A DNA stretch of 49,005 nucleotides from Victivallales bacterium (GTDB taxonomy: Bacteria; Verrucomicrobiota; Lentisphaeria; Oligosphaerales; Oligosphaeraceae), in contig JAFZWH010000146.1 of the NCBI GenBank assembly GCA_017617415.1, positions 1 through 49,005 on the forward strand, given 5' to 3'. Under the pieces are notes generated by a model. That model made no database searches. It saw nothing but the letters and a program-made list of their open reading frames with translations, and was not told where the DNA came from. The position numbers and the translations under genes are program-made. Positions 42,346 through 49,005 of the stretch are shown here, piece by piece (the stretch's first letter is position 1; every line of letters begins with the position of its first letter).

Positions 42346-44259
42346 ATGAAACCGAATCCTGCCCTGCGTTCCACCTATGCTTTGCTGACCTATCTGCTGA
42401 TTTTGCCACTGATGGGCTGGTTTGGTAGCCTCGCCCTACGCGATGTCCCGTTTCAGTGGAGCCATCTGGTCTATCAGTTTTGCGCTTGGCTGAGTCTCAG
42501 CGCCGCACCACTGCTGCCTGCCTGGTTCTTCGCCATGTTGGGCGGCGACCCGAAGTCCGCCCGAAAACGCGTCTGGCGTATCATCCGCTGGCTCTGCTGG
42601 GGCCTCGCCGGTCTTCTGGCGGGCCTCGCCACCGCATTGCTCCTAGTGGACATCGGCATCCACCGGCAGTTTGGCTTCCACTTCAACGGCTTGGTCCTGA
42701 ACCTCCTGACCACTCCTGGAGGTTTCGAGTCCATGGGGCTGGACTACCGAACCATCGCCCCTGCCGCAATCGTATTGGCGTTGATCTTCGCCTTCCATTT
42801 GGCAATTGCCTTGCGATTCCCTGCAAACGGACATCTGCGCAAACTGGCGACCTGGTTCGCTGCCCGCCGGATTATCAGCCGCGCTTGGCCGACACTCCCC
42901 GCCGCCACTCTGGTGCTCTCATTGGTCATCTTCGGCGTCGCGGAATTCTACCAGAACAGCATCATCACCTGCGCGACAGAAACCTATCCGATACCTGTAC
43001 GAGTGCGGATGCGTAAATTCCTCAAGCGGCTGGGTTGCACGCCACCGCCACGCAACGCCGAACAGGGAAAAGAGTTCCGTCGTAAGGCAACGCACCTGAA
43101 CTACCCCTGGGCGGATGTGGAACGCAAAACGCCTGACAATCCACCGGACATCATCTGGCTGGTCGCCGAGTCGCTCCGCGCCGACCTGCTCTCCCCCGAG
43201 CGAATGCCCAATACCTGGCGTTTCGCAGAAGAGACCGGTATCCGCTTCACCAACCACTACAGCGGCGGAAATGGCACACGCCCAGGGATGTTCTCCATGT
43301 TCTACAGCCTCCATGCCAACGCATGGGACAACTTCCTCAACAACAACCGCGGACCCCTCTTCTTTGACTGGCTTATCGAGGACAACTATCAACTTCTTGC
43401 TCAGACTTCCGCCAAATTCACCTACCCCGAATTCGACCGAACCGTCTTCGCGGCTTTTCCACAGGAGTGCCTGGTTGAGCAGAGCATAGGAAAGACTCCG
43501 CCCTGGCAACGCGACATCAATGCCGTTGATACCCTCCTCAAGGCGCTCCGCGACCGAGACTCAGCGCGACCGTTCTTCGGCTTCATCTTCTTCGAGTCCA
43601 CCCACGCGCCATACACCTTCCCGCCCGACCAAGCGCCTTTCACGCCCTACCAGGAGGATCTCAATTACGCGAACGTTTCCGCTGAACAACACGATCTCCT
43701 CTACAACCGTGACGCCAATGCGGCGCACCACGTGGATGCACAAATCGGACGCATCCTTGACTTCCTTAGCGAGAACAACCGACTGGAAAGCACTATCGTC
43801 ATCATCACCGGCGACCACGGCGAGGAATTCTTTGAACATGGTCGTCTCGGTCACAACTCCACCTTCGTGCGCGAACAGACCAGTCCCGTGCTGGTGATGC
43901 ACTTACCGGGCATCGCCCCCGCCGTCTATGAAAGACTCAGCCACCACGCCGACATCGTACCCACTCTCGCCCCTTGGCTCGGAATCACTTCACCCGCAGA
44001 CAATTATGCAGTCGGCGGAAACCTCCTCGATCCCCAATACCAGCGTGACTTCTTCGTGGTCTTCGGATGGGACACTGCGGTCTTCGCCAATGGCAACGGC
44101 AAGCTCTTCCTGCCCATCAGTTTCAAATCTTCATATGTACGGGAGCCCCTCACCACCTTCGATGACCAGCCAGCCGAAAACGTGGACGCCTTTTATAGCG
44201 AAAACGCCGCCCAAATTCAGGCCGCCAACGCCGAGATGATGCGGCCGCTGACACGATAA
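42346..44259 (+). CDS. YejM/PbgA-like inner-membrane protein with sulfatase-fold domain
   Basis: A 637-residue protein: five hydrophobic helices in residues 10-205 (LLTYLLILPLMGWFG, WLSLSAAPLLPAWFFAML, WGLAGLLAGLATALLLVDIGI, AAIVLALIFAFHLAIAL, TLVLSLVIFGVAEFY), a linker, then an alkaline-phosphatase/sulfatase-fold domain from about 268. IIWLVAESLRAD, SGGNGTRPGMFSMFYSL (T311 at the nucleophile position), FESTHAPY and TGDHGEEFFEHGRLGHNS are visible. The layout and GGNGTRxGxFSxFY match YejM/PbgA, which regulates LPS synthesis; a phosphoethanolamine- or phosphoglycerol-transferase role is also possible. It sits next to lptD, in keeping with envelope function. Confidence 0.82.
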   Translation: MKPNPALRSTYALLTYLLILPLMGWFGSLALRDVPFQWSHLVYQFCAWLSLSAAPLLPAWFFAMLGGDPKSARKRVWRIIRWLCWGLAGLLAGLATALLLVDIGIHRQFGFHFNGLVLNLLTTPGGFESMGLDYRTIAPAAIVLALIFAFHLAIALRFPANGHLRKLATWFAARRIISRAWPTLPAATLVLSLVIFGVAEFYQNSIITCATETYPIPVRVRMRKFLKRLGCTPPPRNAEQGKEFRRKATHLNYPWADVERKTPDNPPDIIWLVAESLRADLLSPERMPNTWRFAEETGIRFTNHYSGGNGTRPGMFSMFYSLHANAWDNFLNNNRGPLFFDWLIEDNYQLLAQTSAKFTYPEFDRTVFAAFPQECLVEQSIGKTPPWQRDINAVDTLLKALRDRDSARPFFGFIFFESTHAPYTFPPDQAPFTPYQEDLNYANVSAEQHDLLYNRDANAAHHVDAQIGRILDFLSENNRLESTIVIITGDHGEEFFEHGRLGHNSTFVREQTSPVLVMHLPGIAPAVYERLSHHADIVPTLAPWLGITSPADNYAVGGNLLDPQYQRDFFVVFGWDTAVFANGNGKLFLPISFKSSYVREPLTTFDDQPAENVDAFYSENAAQIQAANAEMMRPLTR

Positions 44260-44286
44260 ACACATCACTCTCTAACCTTCCTATCG

Positions 44287-44364
44287 GGACCAGAGACCAG
44301 AACTTTTACCTTTTCCCTTTTAACTTTTAACTTTAAACTCCTCTAACCTCTAACCTCTAACCTC
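44287..44364. repeat. Long heptamer array with drifting units, eleven copies
   Basis: A continuous 7-bp period over 78 bases in which the unit changes step by step: GGACCAG, AGACCAG, then (from 44302 after a one-base shift) ACTTTTA, CCTTTTC, CCTTTTA, ACTTTTA, ACTTTAA, ACTCCTC, and three identical TAACCTC (44344, 44351, 44358). It fills the gap between two converging genes and ends in the lptD stop codon. Confidence 0.82.
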
Positions 44365-46606
44365 AAATATTCACGCCAAGTTTGACATTTGGGAAGGCAG
44401 TGAGGCGGAACATCAGCATGATCTCGAAGTCGTTGTAGTCCCATCCGAATCCCCCGACGAAGGTCCAGCAGTGCATCTGGTGCGTGAGGGTATAGGAATG
44501 CTCGACGGTGCGGTTGTGCTCAAAGTCATATTCGCCGTGGATTTCAAGGCTGGTCCGCGAGTTCAGCGGAATATTGAGGGTACCGGAGATGGTGTCGGCG
44601 GTCTCGAAGTGCTTCTTGATGTAGCCGGACTCGCCGGTGAAGTCCGCCAGCGTGGATCCCATGGAATAAGCAGAGCGCGAGAGGTGGTCGTTGCGGTAGA
44701 TGTAGCGACCGGTAAAATGCCAGTCGTTTTCGCGACCATAACGGAAACCGACTTCGCCGCGGTGAATTTGTCCTTCCCCTATATCATATAGTACGGTACT
44801 CCAGAGGCGCAGGTCACGGTGCGGCTGGAAGGTCAGCCGCGTGCCCCAGTCGCCCCAGTGGCGGCCAGAATATTCGCCTTCGCGGTGGTGGATGTCCAGA
44901 TAACTCTCCAGCGCAAGGACGGAGCGGCTCCGGCGCGTTTCAGCATCCCGCGTGCGCCAATGTTGGTCGAGTCCCAGCCGTAGGAAGTTCTGGTATTCGA
45001 GACGGTCAATTTCGTCAAAGAAGTAGAGATAGTCCCGTTCCACAGTAGGCGTGGGGCTCCAGGTGTAGTTGAAATATGGCTCGACGACATGCTGGAGGCC
45101 ATCGATGCCCAGCCAACCGATCTTCGTGTCGCTCCAGTCGGAGAGCAGCTTGGTACGGCCTTCGATGCCAAGTTCGTAGGCGAAGCGCGTGCAGGAGCCG
45201 CCGTCGCGGTCGTAATTGACCACAGGCGCGGTATTGCGGGGCTTGTCGGGATTGTCGGCGTCCACCAAATTGGCGAGGTCCTCTTCGGAGAGTCCGCGTT
45301 TGCTGGTACGAGAGTATGCGGTCGCACGGAAGGAGGCGCGTGGTGTAAGGGTGGCGACATCGCCGAGGTCCAGCGGCATTTGGAGGGTATGCAGAGTGTC
45401 CGCACGGAATGCGGAGTAGTCTCCGGGATCGCCGTAAAGCTCTGGGTCAAACTCCGCCGGATCCAGCCAGGTGCTGCGCGGACGCTCGTTGTTGCGCCAC
45501 TTCATCGAATAGAACCCTGCGGTATTGGAGCTGGAATAGACCAGCGGCAGACTCTCCACAGGCGCGACACGCGGAATCTCCAGGCGCAGTTCAGGAAGCT
45601 TCTCGGAGACGGTGTAGAAGGTATTGACACGCGGACGGAAGTCCAGCGTCCCCTGGAGCCAGGTGTTCTGATAGTCGAGGCTGGCGTAGGACTTGGGCTG
45701 TCCCCAGTGGCGCCAGTCGTGTCGGAACCAGTCGTCCAGCATCGAGATGTCAGAAAGGTAGTCGAGGTTGAGGCGCAGCGACCAGTTTTCGTCGAGCTGC
45801 TCGCGCCAGTAGGCGTGAACGCGGAACCGGTCATCCACGCTCTTGAACCGCCGGTCCCAGCCGTCCTCGGTCTCGGCTGGGCGCTTGTCATGGAGCGCAT
45901 AGAGATCCGTGGCGACGGTGCGGCGTTCGGTCTGGTAGCGGGTCTCTTCGCCAAGGGCGACACCTCGCTTGGTCATGCCGTCCACGAAAAGCTGTGTCGA
46001 GCCATCCCTTCCGTGTGGCCAGGCACGCCCGAGTCGCAGATAGGCACCGCGTTTGCCGGAATAGCCGGGTCGGATGATAATGCCCATGGAGTTTTCCGTC
46101 GAACCATAAAGGATTGGGAAATAGAGAATTGGAATATCAAAGAAACGCAATGTCACATGGTATGCAGTGAATGTCCGATCCTCCGGATGATAGTTGATTT
46201 TCTTGGCGACCAGCGCATAATGTGGCTTCTCGCGGTCGCAGGTAGTCATGAATGCACGGGTGAATGTCGCATCCTCTTCTGGCTGGAACCTGCCTTCTTC
46301 GCCGCCGATGCTCCAGACCGGCGAGGTCAGGTGGAACTTCCCGAAGGAGATGTCGGTATATTGCAGGAGGTCCGCGAAGTCATTGGTCGCCTGCCAGCCC
46401 TCGGGCGGATCGGTTGCCGTGACTGTGGCGTCCGAGCAGGAAAGCCTCGTGTCGCCGTAAATCACTTCAACCTCGCCGGAAGCGGTCGTCGTCTTCCCGT
46501 CCAGCGAACGGGAGAACTGGTCGGCGGAGATGGTCAGTTGCGGCGCCTCCTGGGCGAAAAGCGCAATGGCCAAGGCAAAAAAGACGATGGAAAAAAAGTA
46601 TTTCAT
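44363..46606 (-). CDS. lptD: LPS assembly outer-membrane protein LptD
   Basis: Outer-membrane translocon that inserts LPS in the outer leaflet. From ATG 46606 the 747-residue precursor starts with a signal peptide (MKYFFSIVFFALAIALFAQEA), an OstA/LptA-like N-terminal domain (LTISADQFSRSLDGKTTTASGEVEVIYGDTRLSC, with YHVTLRFFDIPILYFPILYGS) and a large C-terminal beta-barrel rich in alternating aromatic strands. The OstA-type ASGxVxVxYGDxRLxxD-like pattern and IPILYFP are diagnostic. An in-frame ATG at 46624 overlaps the AAA ATPase stop but would put charged residues before the signal peptide. LptE is not visible in the window. Confidence 0.9.
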   Translation of the reverse strand: MKYFFSIVFFALAIALFAQEAPQLTISADQFSRSLDGKTTTASGEVEVIYGDTRLSCSDATVTATDPPEGWQATNDFADLLQYTDISFGKFHLTSPVWSIGGEEGRFQPEEDATFTRAFMTTCDREKPHYALVAKKINYHPEDRTFTAYHVTLRFFDIPILYFPILYGSTENSMGIIIRPGYSGKRGAYLRLGRAWPHGRDGSTQLFVDGMTKRGVALGEETRYQTERRTVATDLYALHDKRPAETEDGWDRRFKSVDDRFRVHAYWREQLDENWSLRLNLDYLSDISMLDDWFRHDWRHWGQPKSYASLDYQNTWLQGTLDFRPRVNTFYTVSEKLPELRLEIPRVAPVESLPLVYSSSNTAGFYSMKWRNNERPRSTWLDPAEFDPELYGDPGDYSAFRADTLHTLQMPLDLGDVATLTPRASFRATAYSRTSKRGLSEEDLANLVDADNPDKPRNTAPVVNYDRDGGSCTRFAYELGIEGRTKLLSDWSDTKIGWLGIDGLQHVVEPYFNYTWSPTPTVERDYLYFFDEIDRLEYQNFLRLGLDQHWRTRDAETRRSRSVLALESYLDIHHREGEYSGRHWGDWGTRLTFQPHRDLRLWSTVLYDIGEGQIHRGEVGFRYGRENDWHFTGRYIYRNDHLSRSAYSMGSTLADFTGESGYIKKHFETADTISGTLNIPLNSRTSLEIHGEYDFEHNRTVEHSYTLTHQMHCWTFVGGFGWDYNDFEIMLMFRLTAFPNVKLGVNI

Positions 46607-46616
46607 AAGAGACTTG

Positions 46617-47951
46617 TCAGCCATTCAACTCATGTTTCAATTGACAGAGGGCGTAAAGCGGCAAATCCAGCAGTTCGTAGGAGAAGCCATCATCAGGCAA
46701 GGTGAGAACCTGTCGGTAACGCCTGGCCAGCGAAGAGCGCACGGCACAGGGCGGACGGTATTTCTCGCAGTAGCTGCGCAGGCTCTTCGCCTTGACATTG
46801 ATTCCAGCCTTGACCTCCAGCGGAATGACCGCCTCCGAGGTTTCCAGCAGGAAATCGATTTCGTTGTGGGATTTCTCCGAAGACCAGTAGAATGGCTCCT
46901 GGCCATAGTAGGCCATCAGTTCTTGCTGCACAAATTGTTCCGTCAGAGCACCCTTGAACTCCTCGAACACGCGGCTGCCCTCCAGAAGTGTCTTGGCGGC
47001 GAGATTGGAGAGCGCGGAAAGGAGGCCGACGTCGTGCAGAAAGGCCTTGAACCCGCCGTCCGCATAACTGGCCAAAGGAATGCCGGGCATGCTGGTCTGA
47101 CGCGCATGGCGAAGCAACCCGGCCTCCAGCAGCCATTGCATGGCCAGTAGCAAGTCATTGCCTCGCATGCGCGGCTGGACCTGGCTATAGATGAATTTCT
47201 TGTTCTCCTTTGCAAGTTGCCGAGGAATAGAGTCCCAGATCATTCCGATGCGAAGTCCCTCCTCTGGAGGCGCGTGCTTGCCGAAATCATCCCGGTAGTT
47301 CTGAAGAAGCTCCTTCTGAAGAAGACGAACCCGCTGAAAATCGCCATTTTGGGCATAATCCGCCACGATTTCCGGCATTCCGCCGACAAAGTAATAGTAC
47401 CGCAGAAAGTCCAGCAAGGCCTCATGGCGGTCGCCAATCAACTGCCAGTCGCCGCTCTGAAGCAACTCCGTCAGAACGCCTTGTCCGATGGCCGTCAGAA
47501 ACTCCAAGAACGAGAGTGGATAGAGATAAAGACTGGTGACTTTTCCGACCGGGAAGCCAGTTCCCGCCTGAGACGCAAGCCTCAACTGCGAACCCGCGCC
47601 CGCAATCGCATACTCCGGCGCCTCTTCGCAAAAATATTTCAAAGATGCAAGAGCGCCAGGCGACTCCTGGATTTCGTCAAAGACAATCAGCGTCGCTTGG
47701 GGACGGGGCTTGAAGCCGACCTCCAACTGTATGGCCGTGAGAAGTTTCTGTATATTATGCTCACGCTCGAAAGTAGCCTGGAGCGTCCTGGCGCGATCGA
47801 AACGGATATATGCGCAATCTTGAAAATACCTGGCACCGAACTCCTTGAGCAACCAGGTCTTACCCACTTGACGCGCCCCACGCAACAGCAGCGGTTTGCG
47901 CTTCGCGGCGTCTCGCCATTTCACCAATTCTGGCAATAAGAACCGTTCCAT
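46617..47951 (-). CDS. AAA ATPase with DUF4143-type C-terminal domain
   Basis: A 444-residue protein of the very common ATPase group with Walker A GARQVGKT (25-32), Walker B LIVFDEIQESP, and a C-terminal DUF4143 nuclease-like region (FEEFKGALTEQFVQQELMAYYG, then FYWSSEKSHNEIDFLLE and VIPLEVKAG, a restriction-enzyme-like D-E-K arrangement). The function is not established for the family; links to mobile or defence loci are common. ATG 47951 (MERFLLPELVKW) follows TAAGGATT and is the family's usual opening. The frame stays open back to a TTG at 48143, through the 33-bp repeats, but lacks an ATG there. The lptD gene follows almost directly. Confidence 0.88.
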   Translation of the reverse strand: MERFLLPELVKWRDAAKRKPLLLRGARQVGKTWLLKEFGARYFQDCAYIRFDRARTLQATFEREHNIQKLLTAIQLEVGFKPRPQATLIVFDEIQESPGALASLKYFCEEAPEYAIAGAGSQLRLASQAGTGFPVGKVTSLYLYPLSFLEFLTAIGQGVLTELLQSGDWQLIGDRHEALLDFLRYYYFVGGMPEIVADYAQNGDFQRVRLLQKELLQNYRDDFGKHAPPEEGLRIGMIWDSIPRQLAKENKKFIYSQVQPRMRGNDLLLAMQWLLEAGLLRHARQTSMPGIPLASYADGGFKAFLHDVGLLSALSNLAAKTLLEGSRVFEEFKGALTEQFVQQELMAYYGQEPFYWSSEKSHNEIDFLLETSEAVIPLEVKAGINVKAKSLRSYCEKYRPPCAVRSSLARRYRQVLTLPDDGFSYELLDLPLYALCQLKHELNG

Positions 47952-47977
47952 AATCCTTACTATAACTCTGGAAATTG

Positions 47978-48095
47978 CATTTTTCAAAGGAATATCACAT
48001 ATTTTTCCAACATTTTTCAAAGGAATACCAGTCTTCGCTGAAACATTTTTCAAAGGAATACCGACATTCACTGGGACATTTTTCAAAGGAATATC
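47978..48095. repeat. 33-bp tandem repeat, four copies of a 19-base core
   Basis: The core catttttcaaaggaatayc occurs at 47978, 48011, 48044 and 48077, always 33 bases apart, separated by three different 14-base spacers. It lies between the divergent AAA ATPase and zeta-like genes. If translated (minus strand), it gives an 11-residue repeat with core GIPLKN. A more degenerate fifth copy (ttcaagtggatacc) follows at about 48097-48110. Confidence 0.9.
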
Positions 48096-48171
48096 ATTCA
48101 AGTGGATACCCTTTCGAGGTTCTAAAGTTGCCTTGCGAGCCAAAAACAGAATCCGCGTTGCGTGATATATT

Positions 48172-48795
48172 ATGTTTCATGTAGTTAAGGCAATTTCAAA
48201 AGCAGTGACAAAACAGGAAGAACATCCCCGGTGCTACGTGATTGCCGGTCCCAATGGAGCCGGCAAAACCACGTTTGCGTTAAAATATCTTCCTATGATT
48301 GCTTCCTGCCATGATTTCATCAATGTCGATGAAATCGCAGCGGGCTTGTCCCCGCTCGATTATGCAGCCGGGCTGATTCAGGCCGGGAAGGTTTTTCTGG
48401 ACATGCTGAAACAGAAAATTGCCGCTCGCAAGGATTTTGCCTTCGAGACCACGCTTTCTGGGTGCGGGTATTTGCCGAAAATCGCTTAATGGCAAAAGGA
48501 CGGCTGGTGCGTCGTTCTGATTTACTTGTTTGTTCCAGACGCAGAGTTTTCTGCCCAGAGAGTCCGCCAGCGGGTAATACAGGGTGGACACAACATCCCG
48601 CCAGAAGATATTTTCAGACGTTTTCCACGAAGCATCCAGAATTTGTTCAAATATGACGAACTATATGACCAGACGTTATGTTTTGATAATTCCGGCGAAC
48701 AAATCGTCTCCATCTTTGAAAAGCGGTTTGGAACGCCAGCGATTATTTATGACCACGCACGATACTCAATCCTACAGGGGGGCCTTGAAAAATGA
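48172..48795 (+). pseudogene. Zeta-toxin-like kinase interrupted by one in-frame stop
   Basis: A small P-loop kinase of the zeta-toxin/UDP-HexNAc-kinase type. The first part (105 residues) has CYVIAGPNGAGKTTFALKYLP (Walker A 26-33), FINVDEIAAGLSP and FAFETTLSG. A TAA at 48487-48489 stops it, but the same frame continues, without shift, through WQKDGWCVVLIYLFVPDAEF, RVRQRVIQGGHNIPPEDI, RRFPRSIQNLF and a C-terminal end at 48795, all expected for a full-length family member. So a single nonsense change breaks the gene unless the stop is read through or is a sequencing error. Whether an active fragment is made is unknown. Confidence 0.85.
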
Positions 48796-48881
48796 GTAAA
48801 GAAATGGACCAGGCGGTTGCCGCCATGCAATTGGCAGTAGACGAGGAACTTGAGCGCAAGGCGAAACTAGTGTTTAATTGA
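48792..48881 (+). CDS. Very short ORF coupled to the zeta-like gene
   Basis: ATG 48792 overlaps the zeta-like stop by four bases (ATGA) and opens a 29-residue frame, MSKEMDQAVAAMQLAVDEELERKAKLVFN, here noted for its helical, charged beginning (MSKEMDQAVAAMQLAVDEE). Genes of this toxin-like type are often followed by a small coupled partner; this one looks cut short, ending just after ERKAKL. It may be a remnant antitoxin-like gene. Confidence 0.5.
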   Translation: MSKEMDQAVAAMQLAVDEELERKAKLVFN

Positions 48882-48929
48882 GGAAATAATTGTGCAATTG
48901 CGAGTGAGAGGCGAAGCAAATGTGGCTTG

Positions 48930-48966
48930 AGGGGAAATGAGCGGGCTTTCGCCCGTGAATTTCCCT
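48930..48966. other. Two-tier stem-loop near the right edge
   Basis: Outer arms aggggaaat (48930-48938) and atttccct (48959-48966), inner arms cgggc (48942-48946) and gcccg (48951-48955) with a four-base loop. No T tract follows. The rest of 48882-49005 shows no gene. It could be a terminator-like or REP-like palindrome. Confidence 0.5.
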
Positions 48967-49005
48967 GAAAGGCGCAGATGCCAGCCTGTCGCCGCAAGTG
49001 CGCAA

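Noticed and set aside
44344-44364. Telomere-like repeat (TAACCTC)
   Set aside because: Only three copies, seven-base period shared with unrelated units, and flanked by ordinary genes; not a chromosome end.
45089-46705. Plus-strand open frame of 538 codons
   Set aside because: Antisense to lptD, whose signal peptide and OstA-type domain are unmistakable.
47978-48095. Possible CRISPR array
   Set aside because: The 19-base cores with 14-base spacers are too short for CRISPR repeats and spacers, there are only four copies, and no cas gene is in view.
47952-48143. N-terminal extension of the AAA ATPase through the 33-bp repeats
   Set aside because: The extension has only a TTG start, while ATG 47951 has a ribosome site and matches the usual family opening; kept only as an alternative reading.

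Overview
This window comes from a Gram-negative bacterium able to live without oxygen. An LptD outer-membrane LPS assembly protein and a YejM-like inner-membrane protein imply an outer membrane with LPS. A class III (anaerobic) ribonucleotide reductase implies anaerobic DNA precursor synthesis. The base composition is moderately GC-rich, Shine-Dalgarno sequences are often weak, and glycoside hydrolases sit beside a very large surface-polysaccharide cluster. A gut or sediment member of the PVC group (Lentisphaerota, Kiritimatiellota or relatives) would fit, but that placement is inference from style and not from a marker gene.

Layout. Positions 1-2574 hold the incomplete nrdD on the minus strand, with two NrdR-type boxes upstream. 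Positions 2970-34626 are an almost unbroken minus-strand polysaccharide cluster. It is transcribed from right to left, beginning with a NusG/RfaH-type antiterminator gene (34051-34626) and ending at a hairpin terminator (2910-2944). In order of transcription it encodes: the antiterminator; a fusion of a FlaA1/CapD-type sugar dehydratase with a sugar kinase; a nucleotidyltransferase; WecB; a Wzx-type flippase; a nitroreductase-like protein; a pyruvyl transferase; a Wzy-like polymerase; four GT4 glycosyltransferases; five ATP-grasp enzymes; two NodB-like deacetylase paralogues; a hexapeptide acyltransferase; the initiating phosphoglycosyl transferase; a UDP-HexNAc 6-dehydrogenase; the dTDP-rhamnose set rmlABCD; and a nucleotidyltransferase-GHMP kinase fusion. 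Together these could make, decorate and flip a rhamnose- and uronate-containing polymer. The many ATP-grasp ligases suggest amide-linked (amino-acid or peptide-like) decoration.

Positions 34902-44259 hold a secreted glycosidase-like protein on the minus strand and, divergently, a plus-strand run: a GH20 hexosaminidase, a 5'-3' exonuclease, an amidohydrolase, a DMT-type transporter and a YejM-like sulfatase-fold protein. LptD and a DUF4143-type AAA ATPase follow on the minus strand. The right end carries an interrupted zeta-toxin-like gene with a tiny downstream ORF.

The most unusual non-coding signal is a series of short tandem arrays with a strict 7-bp period, all intergenic and all between 29.3 and 44.4 kb. 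Their unit sequences differ from array to array and even drift along one array. A pair in opposite orientation flanks a four-helix-bundle (23S rRNA intervening-sequence-type) gene inserted against the direction of the polysaccharide operon. A separate 33-bp period repeat lies between the AAA ATPase and the toxin gene. No tRNA, rRNA, transposase or CRISPR array was recognised.
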